The notes: generated by a model not told the origin, from the letters alone. A stretch of 7,778 bases of DNA from Bacteroidales bacterium (GCA_031285575.1 JAITVX010000148.1:1-7778); one strand, 5' to 3'; positions 1-7,059 are shown, counted from the stretch's first letter. Numbers and translations: made by a program.

Positions 1-1128
1 CAGAAAGAAGATTTTGAAGCATGCAGGGAAAAAGCACTGCTGCTCGGAGCGTCGAAAGTTATTATTGCCGACCTTAAAAAGGAATTCATAGAAGACTACG
101 TGTTTAAGGCAATAATGGCCAATGCCGTATATGAAAACAGGTATCTGCTCGGAACTGCGCTTGCAAGGCCGCTTATAGCAAAAAAACAGATTGAAGCAGC
201 AAAAGCCGAAGGTGCAACGGCAGTGGCTCATGGAGCAACCGGGAAAGGAAACGACCAGGTGAGGTTTGAGCTTACATATTACGCCCTGATGCCCGATGTT
301 AAAGTAATTGCCCCGTGGAAAGACAGGGAATTTCTGCAGCAGTTTCAGGGCAGAACAGACCTGCTAAAATATGCCTCCGAGAGAAAAATTCCCGTAAAGG
401 CAAGCATATCCAAGCCATACAGCGAAGACGATAACCTGATGCACATAAGCCACGAAGCCGGAGTGCTGGAAGACCCGATGTATTCGCTTCATAAAAGCAT
501 GCTCGAAAAAATGGTAATGCCACAGGATGCACCCGATAAGGAAACCCGGATAGTAATTCATTTCAAAAACGGACAGCCCGTAAAACTTGTAAACAAGGAA
601 GACGGAACCATAAAGGAAGATGCGTATGAGATGTACGTTTATCTGAATGACCTTGCAGGGAAGAACGGCATAGGGCTTCTCGACATGGTAGAAAACAGAT
701 TTGTAGGCATAAAATCGCGAGGCGTTTATGAAACCCCCGCCGCAACAGTGTTCATCACGGCACACAGGGATATTGAAGGAATAGCTATGGACAGAGAGGT
801 AATGAGGCTCGTAAATATGCTTACCCCGAAGTTTGCCGAATTAATATACAACGGATTCTGGTTCAGTCCCGAAATGGATTTCCTTATGGCAGCAATAGAA
901 AAGAGCCAGGAACTGATTGACGGCAGCGTACACCTTTGCCTGTATAAAGGCAACATAATTATTGAAGGACGAGAATCGCCGTCGTCGCTGTATAATAAAA
1001 ACCTGTCGAGCATGGACATTGAAGGAGGCTTTGACCAGACCGACAGCAAAGGCTTCATAAGGATAAATGCAATAAGGCTCATGGCTCACCGCGCAATAGT
1101 TGAGGAAAGCCAGAAACTCAATAAATAG
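1..1128 (+). CDS. argG: Argininosuccinate synthase, 5' end cut by window edge
   Basis: Cytoplasmic enzyme that joins citrulline and L-aspartate with ATP to give argininosuccinate, AMP and pyrophosphate, the penultimate step of arginine synthesis. The frame is open from base 1, so 375 residues are present. By remembered alignment to human ASS1, roughly the first 40 residues are missing, including the N-terminal ATP-binding loop (SGGLDTS). The GTG at 100 is an internal valine, not the start. Visible family motifs are YLLGTALARP, GATGKGNDQVRF (window residues 78-89, the second family signature), YSEDDNLMHISHEAG (about 140-154) and SRGVYETPA (239-247). The DDNLMHIS-EAG form resembles the ASS1-like branch also found in eukaryotes. 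The stop is followed 6 bases later by argH, so the two are very probably one operon. Its promoter lies outside the window. No frameshift or lost key residue is seen in the part present. Confidence 0.97.
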   Translation, partial: QKEDFEACREKALLLGASKVIIADLKKEFIEDYVFKAIMANAVYENRYLLGTALARPLIAKKQIEAAKAEGATAVAHGATGKGNDQVRFELTYYALMPDVKVIAPWKDREFLQQFQGRTDLLKYASERKIPVKASISKPYSEDDNLMHISHEAGVLEDPMYSLHKSMLEKMVMPQDAPDKETRIVIHFKNGQPVKLVNKEDGTIKEDAYEMYVYLNDLAGKNGIGLLDMVENRFVGIKSRGVYETPAATVFITAHRDIEGIAMDREVMRLVNMLTPKFAELIYNGFWFSPEMDFLMAAIEKSQELIDGSVHLCLYKGNIIIEGRESPSSLYNKNLSSMDIEGGFDQTDSKGFIRINAIRLMAHRAIVEESQKLNK

Positions 1129-1134
1129 GCATAG

Positions 1135-2484
1135 ATGAAACTTTGGGAAAAAGGAACAAATCCCGAACCTGTAATTATTGAGTTCACCGCCGGAATGGAC
1201 AGGCAAACCGACCTTGTATTTGCCAAGTGGGATATCATCGGTTCGATGGCACACGTCATAATGCTTCAGTCGGCAGGTCTTGTCTCCGCAGATGAGAAAA
1301 CAAAAATGCTTCACTCCTTGCGCTCGCTTTTCAAACTCGATGAGAAAGGAGAACTTGTAATTGAAGACGGTGTTGAAGACATCCATTCGCAGATTGAAAA
1401 GGATATGTCGCTGGTGCTGGGTCCGGCCGGTAAAAAAATACATACCGGACGGTCGCGAAATGACCAGGTGCTTGTCGATATAAGACTTTATATGCGGGAA
1501 GAGATTGACACACTCGCAATGCAGGTACAGATGCTGTTTACAAAACTGCAGGAACTCAGCGAACGGCACAGTGAAATCCTCCTGCCCGGCTATACCCACA
1601 TGCAGTCGGCCATGGTATCATCATTCGGCCTGTGGTTCGGCTCCTGGGCCGAATGCCTTGCCGACGACATAGTGATGCTTGCTGCAGCAAGGGCTGTCAA
1701 TAACCAGAACCCGCTCGGAACTGCTGCAGGCTACGGAACAACCCTCCCCATAGATCGGAAGATGACATCCGAACTGCTTGGTTTCGACAATACACTGTAC
1801 AACTCTGCCTATGCCGGCGTAAGCAGAGGAAAAATAGAAATGGCAACAGCCTCGGCGCTTGCGTCGATAGCGCAAACCCTTTCGCGTTTCTCGATGGATA
1901 TCTGCATTTACATGAGCTCCGAATACAAGTTCGTCGATTTTCCCGATGAACTTGTTACCGGCTCAAGCATAATGCCGCAGAAGCGAAACCCCGACGTGTT
2001 TGAGCTCATAAGAGGCCGGTGCAATCTGATACAGACGCTCTCCGGCCAGGTTGCAATACTTGCAGGCAACCTTCAGTCGGGTTACAACCGCGATTTGCAA
2101 CTTCTCAAAAAACTGATTTTCGATGCCTTTCGTGAAGTGAAGGAATGTATCAGCGTAATGCTGATGATGATTAACAATATCAGAATAAGAGAAAACATAA
2201 CCGAATCGGCCACATACAACGCTATTTTCAGCACCGAAGCAGCCAACAGGCTGGTTAAACAGGGTGTTCCGTTCAGAGATGCCTACAAAACAGTTTCGGA
2301 AATGGTTAAAAACACATCGTTTCAAAAAACCGCACCTTCCGACTATACCCATGAAGGAAGCATAGGCAACCTCTGCAACAAGGAAATCGCCCTGCTTTTT
2401 GAAACAAGAATGAAACCGTTTAAAAACACATCTGCGCAGGAATTTGTAAATAAACTGATGGAACACGCAGACGACGTGAACTGA
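1135..2484 (+). CDS. argH: Argininosuccinate lyase
   Basis: Cytoplasmic homotetramer that splits argininosuccinate into L-arginine and fumarate, the last step of arginine synthesis. The 449 residues are close to the usual length for the family and appear complete. It belongs to the fumarase/aspartase superfamily. Motifs seen are TGRSRNDQ (residues 104-111), PGYTHMQSA (151-159, with the catalytic-site Thr154-His155) and the superfamily signature GSSIMPQKRNPD (276-287), the mobile loop that carries the catalytic serine. The ATG at 1135 is 6 bases after the argG stop. There is no clear Shine-Dalgarno site, which is normal for Bacteroidota and fits translation coupled to argG. The stop lies 2 bases from the stop of the opposing CPBP gene, so there is no separate terminator between them. 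I see nothing unusual in the protein. Confidence 0.98.
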   Translation: MKLWEKGTNPEPVIIEFTAGMDRQTDLVFAKWDIIGSMAHVIMLQSAGLVSADEKTKMLHSLRSLFKLDEKGELVIEDGVEDIHSQIEKDMSLVLGPAGKKIHTGRSRNDQVLVDIRLYMREEIDTLAMQVQMLFTKLQELSERHSEILLPGYTHMQSAMVSSFGLWFGSWAECLADDIVMLAAARAVNNQNPLGTAAGYGTTLPIDRKMTSELLGFDNTLYNSAYAGVSRGKIEMATASALASIAQTLSRFSMDICIYMSSEYKFVDFPDELVTGSSIMPQKRNPDVFELIRGRCNLIQTLSGQVAILAGNLQSGYNRDLQLLKKLIFDAFREVKECISVMLMMINNIRIRENITESATYNAIFSTEAANRLVKQGVPFRDAYKTVSEMVKNTSFQKTAPSDYTHEGSIGNLCNKEIALLFETRMKPFKNTSAQEFVNKLMEHADDVN

Positions 2485-2486
2485 CA

Positions 2487-3410
2487 CTATGAAAAAGCAC
2501 GCGGTTTAACGCCGGTTTTCCAGCCGAATATTTTCCAAAGTATGCCGAGGAAGATAATGCCTGATATAACCATTGCGGCAAGTTCGCTGCCTGCATTGTA
2601 GGTATGCTGCTCGAACAGCGCAGGTGTTTGCAGTGCCGACGATTTGCTCGTGAGCATTATGCACAGGAATATATTGTTGGCAGCATGCGCACCAAGCGCC
2701 GATTCTATGCCATTGTCGAATATGGTAGCTATTCCGAATATAAGTCCGAAGGTAAAATACTGCGGCATTATGGTAAGGAATCCGTATTCCTTTACTTCGG
2801 GGTTGAACGAGTGCATGGCGGCAAACAACGCCGCTGTTGACAGAAGTGCAAACAGTCTTGCCGGCAGCACTGCGGTAAAGCCCTGCATAAGGTATCCGCG
2901 GAATATAACTTCCTCGAAAGCCGCCTGAAAGGGAATGAGTGCAAACGACAGAATAATGAGTACTATAAGCGAAGGGCCGGTATTGTTTACCGTAAAGTCT
3001 CCGGGATTGATGAGCATAAAAACAAACAGCGATATGCCCATCAGTACCATCCATACTGCTCCGGATATGCAGAAATGTTTCCATCTGAACTTCCGTGCGC
3101 CTGTTATGGTCTGCATGAATGTTCTGCCGTGCAGCGGCATTACAAGCAGGGCATAAGCGGCAAGCCCTGCAATAAATGGAAACAGCATGAGTACAAACCC
3201 CATGTTTTGACCAATGCCAAGTATCGACATGTAATCGCTGCCCGACGATATCTGCGGCAGCACTCCGTAGTTTGATACCGATTTTATCAGAACGGCTATC
3301 AGCACCGGGATTGCGCCGATGGTGTTCGTTGCTGCAAATATGGCGGCTATCATTACAATGTAGCGCCACAGATTGTTTTTCCCTTTGAATGAGTTTTCGA
3401 GATGTTCCAT
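2487..3410 (-). CDS. CPBP-family intramembrane metalloprotease
   Basis: Polytopic inner-membrane protein of the CPBP (CAAX protease and bacteriocin-processing, Abi) family. From the ATG at 3410 it has 307 residues and about eight hydrophobic segments. All three family motifs are intact: EEVIFR (Glu166, Glu167, Arg171), F-x3-H (Phe196, His200) and H-x3-N (His242, Asn246), so an active glutamate/histidine-centred membrane protease is expected. Bacterial relatives act in peptide maturation, bacteriocin self-immunity or membrane-protein processing. The substrate cannot be told here. A GTG at 3440 would add 10 residues and overlap nadB by 20 bases. I prefer the ATG because it has an A-rich leader and falls 10 bases after the nadB stop. 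It is probably co-transcribed with nadB. No bacteriocin or peptide-precursor gene is nearby. Confidence 0.9.
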   Translation of the reverse strand: MEHLENSFKGKNNLWRYIVMIAAIFAATNTIGAIPVLIAVLIKSVSNYGVLPQISSGSDYMSILGIGQNMGFVLMLFPFIAGLAAYALLVMPLHGRTFMQTITGARKFRWKHFCISGAVWMVLMGISLFVFMLINPGDFTVNNTGPSLIVLIILSFALIPFQAAFEEVIFRGYLMQGFTAVLPARLFALLSTAALFAAMHSFNPEVKEYGFLTIMPQYFTFGLIFGIATIFDNGIESALGAHAANNIFLCIMLTSKSSALQTPALFEQHTYNAGSELAAMVISGIIFLGILWKIFGWKTGVKPRAFS

Positions 3411-3420
3411 TGATGTGTTT

Positions 3421-4998
3421 TCAGAATTCGGTAACGGCACGGCGGGGATGGTCTATCGAGTAGTGAAGCCCTATACTTTCGTGCCGGTTTTTTGCCATTT
3501 TTATTATAATATATCCTACGTTAATAATGTTACGCAGCTCGCATATTTTCTTCGATATAAGCGACCGTTTATAGAGGCTTTCCGTTTCCCTGTATATTAT
3601 TTCAAGCCTTACAAGGGCGCGTTCGAGGCGTAGGTCGGAGCGCACAATGCCTACGTAGTTGCTCATGATGCTCTGCACCTCCTTGTAGTTCTGGGTAACG
3701 AGTATCATTTCTTCGAGGTGTGTGGTTCCCTTGTAGTCCCATGCCGGAATCTTTTCTTCAAACGTCAGTTCTTTCAGCCTTGGGCCGGAGTGTTCGGCGG
3801 CGTTGTGCGAATATACAACGGCTTCGATGAGTGAGTTCGATGCAAGCCGGTTGGCTCCGTGCAGCCCTGTTGACGAGGCTTCGCCTATGGCATAGAGCCT
3901 GTTTATTGTGCTTTGACCATTGATGTTTACCTTTATTCCGCCGCATGAGTAATGTACGGCCGGAACCACAGGTATCTTGTCTTTTGTTATGTCGATGCCT
4001 TTCGTAAGGCAATACCTGTATATGTTGGGAAAATGGTCTTTCAGGCCTTCGGGAGCGAGATGCGTACAGTCGAGCCACACATGGTCGTCGCCCCACATTT
4101 TCATTTCACTGTCTATTGCCCTGGCCACAACGTCGCGGGGTGCAAGCGATTCGCGGCTGTCGTAGCGCTTCATGAAGTTTTCGCCCGACATGTTTTTCAG
4201 GATAGCTCCGTAGCCTCTCATGGCTTCGGTTATCAGGAAGTTGGGGCGTGTATTGGGGTCCCACAGTGCGGTGGGATGAAATTGTATGAATTCCATGTTT
4301 TCGATGATTCCCTTTGCGCGGTAAACCATTGCAACGCCGTCGCCGGTGGCAATTTCGGGGTTGGTGGTGGTCATATACACATTGCCCATGCCGCCTGCGG
4401 CAATGACCGTAATTTTCGACAGGAATGTTGTTACCTTCCGGCTTGTCAAATCGGCCACGTATGCGCCGAAACAGTTTATGTCGTGATTGGTGCGCTTTAT
4501 CACTTCGCCAAGGTGATGCTGCGTAAGCAGGTCTATTGCAAAGTGCCGCTCGTAGATGGTTATGTTTTTGTTTTTACGCACCTGCTCCATTAGTGCAACC
4601 TGTATGGCTTCGCCGGTGTTGTCCTTATGGTGCAGAATGCGGTATTCGGTATGCCCTCCTTCGCGGGCAAGGTCGTAAGAGCCGTCTTCAGCCCGGTCGA
4701 ATGAAACGCCGAGTTCAATAAGCTCATTGATTCTGGCTGGGGCTTTATGCACCACCATTTTTACAACATCTTCATCGCAGAATCCGTCGCCGGCAACAAG
4801 AGTGTCTTTTATGTGTTTTTTAAAATTGTCGGGCTCGCGGAAAACTGCGGCTATTCCTCCCTGCGCATACCGGGTATTCGAATCTTCAAGAGATGCCTTT
4901 GTAACAATTGCCACCTTCCCGTATTCTGCCGCCTTTAGGGCAAACGACAGTCCGGCAATTCCAGAACCGATAACAAGAAAATCTGTATGTTTTTTCAT
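3421..4998 (-). CDS. nadB: L-aspartate oxidase
   Basis: FAD enzyme that oxidises L-aspartate to iminoaspartate, which quinolinate synthase (NadA) condenses into quinolinate for de novo NAD synthesis. The 525 residues match the family length. The order is an N-terminal dinucleotide-binding GSGIAGLS (11-18), the flavoprotein segment NTRYAQGGIAA (41-51), the capping-domain region with EFIQFHPTAL (236-245, His241), TEAMRG (257-262), PRDVVARAI (287-295, Arg288), HYSCGGIKV (349-357, His349), GLHGANRLASNSL (378-390) and a helical C-terminal domain ending in the NadB-like GLHYSIDHP (510-518). The NTxxAQGG context, rather than the histidine that covalently binds FAD in SdhA/FrdA, together with the C-terminus, separates it from succinate dehydrogenase and fumarate reductase. 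It uses the ATG at 4998. nadA and nadC are not in the window. A CPBP protease follows 10 bases later. Confidence 0.97.
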   Translation of the reverse strand: MKKHTDFLVIGSGIAGLSFALKAAEYGKVAIVTKASLEDSNTRYAQGGIAAVFREPDNFKKHIKDTLVAGDGFCDEDVVKMVVHKAPARINELIELGVSFDRAEDGSYDLAREGGHTEYRILHHKDNTGEAIQVALMEQVRKNKNITIYERHFAIDLLTQHHLGEVIKRTNHDINCFGAYVADLTSRKVTTFLSKITVIAAGGMGNVYMTTTNPEIATGDGVAMVYRAKGIIENMEFIQFHPTALWDPNTRPNFLITEAMRGYGAILKNMSGENFMKRYDSRESLAPRDVVARAIDSEMKMWGDDHVWLDCTHLAPEGLKDHFPNIYRYCLTKGIDITKDKIPVVPAVHYSCGGIKVNINGQSTINRLYAIGEASSTGLHGANRLASNSLIEAVVYSHNAAEHSGPRLKELTFEEKIPAWDYKGTTHLEEMILVTQNYKEVQSIMSNYVGIVRSDLRLERALVRLEIIYRETESLYKRSLISKKICELRNIINVGYIIIKMAKNRHESIGLHYSIDHPRRAVTEF

Positions 4999-5041
4999 TG
5001 ACGTAAAAACTAAGCGATAAAGATACTGATAAATGTGATGG

Positions 5042-5049
5042 CAAATGTA
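5042..5049 (-). promoter_or_regulatory. Likely nadB -7 promoter box
   Basis: The minus strand reads TACATTTG, an exact match to the Bacteroidota primary-sigma -7 consensus TAnnTTTG. It lies about 44 bases upstream of the nadB ATG, giving a 5' leader of roughly 35-40 bases. No clear -33 TTTG is found at the expected 19-21 base spacing, so this rests on the -7 box and its position alone. Confidence 0.42.
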
Positions 5050-5165
5050 TTAAAAAATCTTCATCACGCTTCTTTATTCGTAATTGCTGCAGAAGTCAAC
5101 TGATTTGGTACATGTTATTATATTGATTTTAATCTGCTGCAAAATTACTTTTTTTCAGAATAATG

Positions 5166-5249
5166 GAACGAAATGTATTCCAACAGGGAATTTAAATATT
5201 CCACATGGAACTGCACATATTCCATATTGAATTGGATATATTCTATATG
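5166..5249. repeat. Four 21-bp degenerate tandem repeats
   Basis: Four adjacent units occupy 5166-5186, 5187-5207, 5208-5228 and 5229-5249. On the minus strand each carries GAATA or GGAATA near its middle and three of the four end in TTC. Approximate consensus is cAT-n-TgGAATAT followed by a variable part ending in TTC. Adjacent units create inverted repeats such as TTCCA-CA-TGGAA (5199-5210). The period is exactly 21 bases, two DNA turns, so equivalent bases fall on the same helix face, as in protein-binding arrays. It is also a multiple of three: read on the minus strand, each unit gives a heptad like HIEYIQF or NMEYVQF. It lies between nadB and the upstream possible promoters. Function is unknown. 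Confidence 0.8.
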
Positions 5250-5297
5250 GTTGCAGGGTGGCAAAGATGAAGTGTTTATATTAACTAACATATGCAG

Positions 5298-5331
5298 CAA
5301 ATATATCTTAGGATTTATATAGAAAAACAAA
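5298..5331 (-). promoter_or_regulatory. Possible distal promoter reading toward nadB
   Basis: The minus strand has TATATTTG at 5305-5298, matching the TAnnTTTG -7 consensus, with TTTG at 5331-5328 separated by 22 bases, slightly longer than the usual spacing. A transcript from here would cross the 21-bp repeats and give nadB a leader of about 290 bases. Such matches arise by chance in AT-rich DNA, so confidence is low. Confidence 0.25.
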
Positions 5332-5344
5332 GCGCAGTGCATCG

Positions 5345-5539
5345 GTGCATCCCGGGGCAAACCGCATAAATCATCGGGAATATAACGAAGAACGTTATAA
5401 ACAAATAAACGGGGTTGTGCGGCTTTTTCGCCGTCTTAAACTTTTCAGAAAAGTATGCACACACTATAACAAACTCAACGTTATGTTCATCTGCGTATTC
5501 ACTTTCGTATTAATCGTCGATGCTCTTATTTTATATTAA
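5345..5539 (+). CDS. Possible small single-pass membrane protein
   Basis: A 64-codon plus-strand frame from GTG 5345, or 40 codons from GTG 5417. I do not recognise the family. The C-terminal half looks protein-like: a basic stretch (RLFRRLKLFRK) followed by a hydrophobic segment of about 18-20 residues beginning near LNVMFICVF and ending four residues before the C-terminus, the arrangement of a small inner-membrane protein with a cytoplasmic N-terminus. Against it, there is no ATG start, no TAnnTTTG box upstream on this strand, no ribosome site and no operon partner, and the N-terminal part has no recognisable character. It stands alone on the opposite strand from both neighbours. A perfect inverted repeat (5381-5399) lies just upstream of the shorter start. 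Treat as a candidate only. Confidence 0.3.
   Translation: MHPGANRINHREYNEERYKQINGVVRLFRRLKLFRKVCTHYNKLNVMFICVFTFVLIVDALILY
5381..5399. repeat. Perfect 7-bp inverted repeat, operator- or hairpin-like
   Basis: TATAACG (5381-5387) and CGTTATA (5393-5399) flank the 5-base spacer AAGAA. The arms are exact complements. The layout suits a dimeric regulator site or a weak RNA hairpin. No T-run follows, so it is not an intrinsic terminator. It precedes the GTG at 5417 by 17 bases. Confidence 0.4.
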
Positions 5540-5644
5540 CACGTCGTAAAATCTTCTGTTTCCTGTTTTTTCTTTTCTTTTAATGCTTTTCGCTCGGGTG
5601 ATATAAATACACTATATGCCCCAAAAAGTCTATTGACTGAACTG

Positions 5645-7042
5645 TTATCTGGCGAGAAGTTCCTGCATTTCTGCTGTCATGATATATGGTGGAAACAAAT
5701 CTTCAAATTCCGGAAATTCATCCCTGTCTGCACTGACGGCCAGCATGAAATGTCTGTATGCCTTGCCGTGAAGGCCTGCGTGCAGGTATAGCGATGCAAG
5801 GAGATAGTTTATACCCGGAATGTCGCCGGTTACCTTACTGGCTTTTTCCAGATACGGAATGGCTTTGCCGATAAGGTTCTCATTAAGAATTACCCTTCCT
5901 GTGTCGGCCCATATTTCGCTGCAATATGCGTTCAGTTTAAGTGCTTCGCAAAAGTATTTTAAGGCAACTTTTATTTCGCCGTTTTTCAGGTGTGCCTGTC
6001 CCATCAGATGCCAGTATTCAGGGGTTTCATCATCAAGGCTTACGGCTTTATGGAAATAGAGAAGGCTGTCTTCAATATTATCGGAGTTCATGGCCAGTAT
6101 TCCAAGCCCAAACCATGTGTCGGCACAATCGGGGGCAAAGTCGAGCGCTTCCTGATAATATTTCCACGACATGGCAAAATCGCCTGTTTTTTCATAGCAT
6201 TCGGCAAGGTATGTCATTGCCTCAAAACTGTCGGGCTCGTTTTCAAGGCATTCGTGGTAAATCTCTATTGCTTCGTGATATCGTTCAATGTCGTTAAGTA
6301 TGTTTCCCTTGTTGAAAAGTGCAAATGTATTCTGTGGATTGATTGCAATGGCAAAATCATAGGCTTCCATGGCTTTTTCGTACATGTCGAGCTTGTTGTA
6401 TATTACTCCGAGGTTATACCATGCACTGTCAGAGAATGGGTCTTCTTCAAGGTATTCGAGATAGTATTTTATACTGTTTTCATAGTCGTCAATTTTTTCA
6501 TATGCAAAGGCCAGGTCGTACAAAAGGGCGCAATCGCCGGGGGCCAGTTCAACAAGCTGATGCATGTACGGAATCATTTGCCTGTAAAAGTTAAGGTTTT
6601 GAAGCACGCAGGTAATTGCACATAAAATGTCTTCCGCTTCGTCGGAGTCAACTGCAAGGGCTTTGTCGAACATTTTCAGGGCGCCGTTAATGTTGCCAAG
6701 CATTCCCAGGGCAGTTCCTTTTGCAATATAGAGTTCGTAGTTGCCGGTTTCTATGCTTTCTAATTTTTTCAACAGGCTGAGAGCTTCAACCGCCCTGCCC
6801 TTGTCGAGAAGCGCTTTGGCTTTCAGCAGCTTTATTGATATTGAATTTGGGTGCTGTTCGGCGGCCAAATCGGCGGCTTCAAAGGCTTTTGCCGGATTAT
6901 TGCTTTCAATGTAGTAGTCAATAATCGATTCAAACTCTATCACATCGAAAAAACAGCGTTCGTTGTTTTTTCGCATGAGTTCAAATTTCTGCACTGCCTG
7001 CAGTATCTCCTCCTCGGATGAATAAAATCTGTCTTCTTCCAT
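5645..7042 (-). CDS. TPR-repeat protein of about twelve repeats
   Basis: A 465-residue protein with no signal peptide or membrane segment, so probably a cytoplasmic protein-protein interaction scaffold. After an acidic N-terminus of about 30 residues, tetratricopeptide repeats run almost to the end (about 32-442). From residue 171 eight repeats follow in an exact 34-residue register (starts at 171, 205, 239, 273, 307, 341, 375 and 409) with the TPR pattern W/Y-x2-L/K-G, A-x3-Y/F and A-hydrophobic-x-hydrophobic-x-P, for example AWYNLGVIYNKLDMYEKAME. Three or four more diverged repeats precede them. No catalytic domain is fused. It ends in a short tail (about 443-465). The ATG at 7042 has a -7 box 18 bases upstream. 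Such proteins are common in Bacteroidota with no fixed role. The neighbours do not reveal a partner, and the next minus-strand gene upstream is separated by a terminator. Confidence 0.93.
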   Translation of the reverse strand: MEEDRFYSSEEEILQAVQKFELMRKNNERCFFDVIEFESIIDYYIESNNPAKAFEAADLAAEQHPNSISIKLLKAKALLDKGRAVEALSLLKKLESIETGNYELYIAKGTALGMLGNINGALKMFDKALAVDSDEAEDILCAITCVLQNLNFYRQMIPYMHQLVELAPGDCALLYDLAFAYEKIDDYENSIKYYLEYLEEDPFSDSAWYNLGVIYNKLDMYEKAMEAYDFAIAINPQNTFALFNKGNILNDIERYHEAIEIYHECLENEPDSFEAMTYLAECYEKTGDFAMSWKYYQEALDFAPDCADTWFGLGILAMNSDNIEDSLLYFHKAVSLDDETPEYWHLMGQAHLKNGEIKVALKYFCEALKLNAYCSEIWADTGRVILNENLIGKAIPYLEKASKVTGDIPGINYLLASLYLHAGLHGKAYRHFMLAVSADRDEFPEFEDLFPPYIMTAEMQELLAR

Positions 7043-7059
7043 CTCAAAAAAGTATCGGG

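Larger units (their letters stand above)
4999..5644. other. Intergenic region between nadB and the TPR gene
   Basis: This 646-base AT-rich stretch has no confident gene. From left to right it contains the proximal nadB -7 box (5042-5049), a second minus-strand TAnnTTTG match (5140-5147), four 21-bp tandem repeats (5166-5249), a third minus-strand match with a TTTG upstream (5298-5331), a 7-bp inverted repeat (5381-5399), a possible plus-strand small membrane-protein frame (5345-5539), and a pyrimidine-rich run on the plus strand (about 5553-5592). The motif TGCTGCA occurs twice directly (near 5085 and 5134) and once inverted (near 5293). The minus-strand frame through the repeats (TTG at 5360 or ATG at 5342, ending at 5145) encodes only a short peptide with a seven-residue repeat. 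I do not call it a gene. Confidence 0.6.

Noticed and set aside
100..102. GTG as a start codon for argG
   Set aside because: The frame is open back to base 1 and the preceding 33 residues align with argininosuccinate synthase, so it is an internal valine.
841..1599. 252-codon minus-strand open frame
   Set aside because: It lies antisense across the argG-argH junction, both strongly supported by motifs. The product is rich in Cys, His and Phe with no recognisable domain, as expected of an antisense shadow.
2506..3369. 287-codon minus-strand frame in another phase of the CPBP gene
   Set aside because: Composition is dominated by His, Arg, Cys and Ser with no hydrophobic pattern. The overlapping frame has the CPBP motifs and membrane segments.
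3952..4593. 213-codon plus-strand frame opposite nadB
   Set aside because: Antisense to a conserved flavoenzyme with every motif intact; the translation has no family features.
5145..5342. Minus-strand frame (ATG 5342) with a seven-residue repeat
   Set aside because: The repeat is explained by the 21-bp DNA repeats. The start overlaps or precedes the possible promoter, the remaining sequence has no character, and there is no ribosome site. Kept only as an alternative reading of the array.
5338..5351. TGCATC direct repeat (5338-5343 and 5346-5351)
   Set aside because: Only two copies of six bases, expected by chance in a region of this size.
5596..5622. Hairpin downstream of the TPR stop (GGG-n2-ATATA / TATAT-n2-CCC)
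   Set aside because: It has a 2x2 internal mismatch and no U-run on the minus strand after the stem, so I do not call it a terminator.
5625..5640. Short AGTC-AATA-GACT stem followed by T5 on the minus strand after the TPR stop
   Set aside because: A 4-bp stem is too weak to be a convincing intrinsic terminator.
5990..6625. 211-codon plus-strand frame opposite the TPR gene
   Set aside because: It mirrors the repetitive TPR coding sequence and is rich in Val, Phe and Cys, a typical reverse-complement product of TPR codons.
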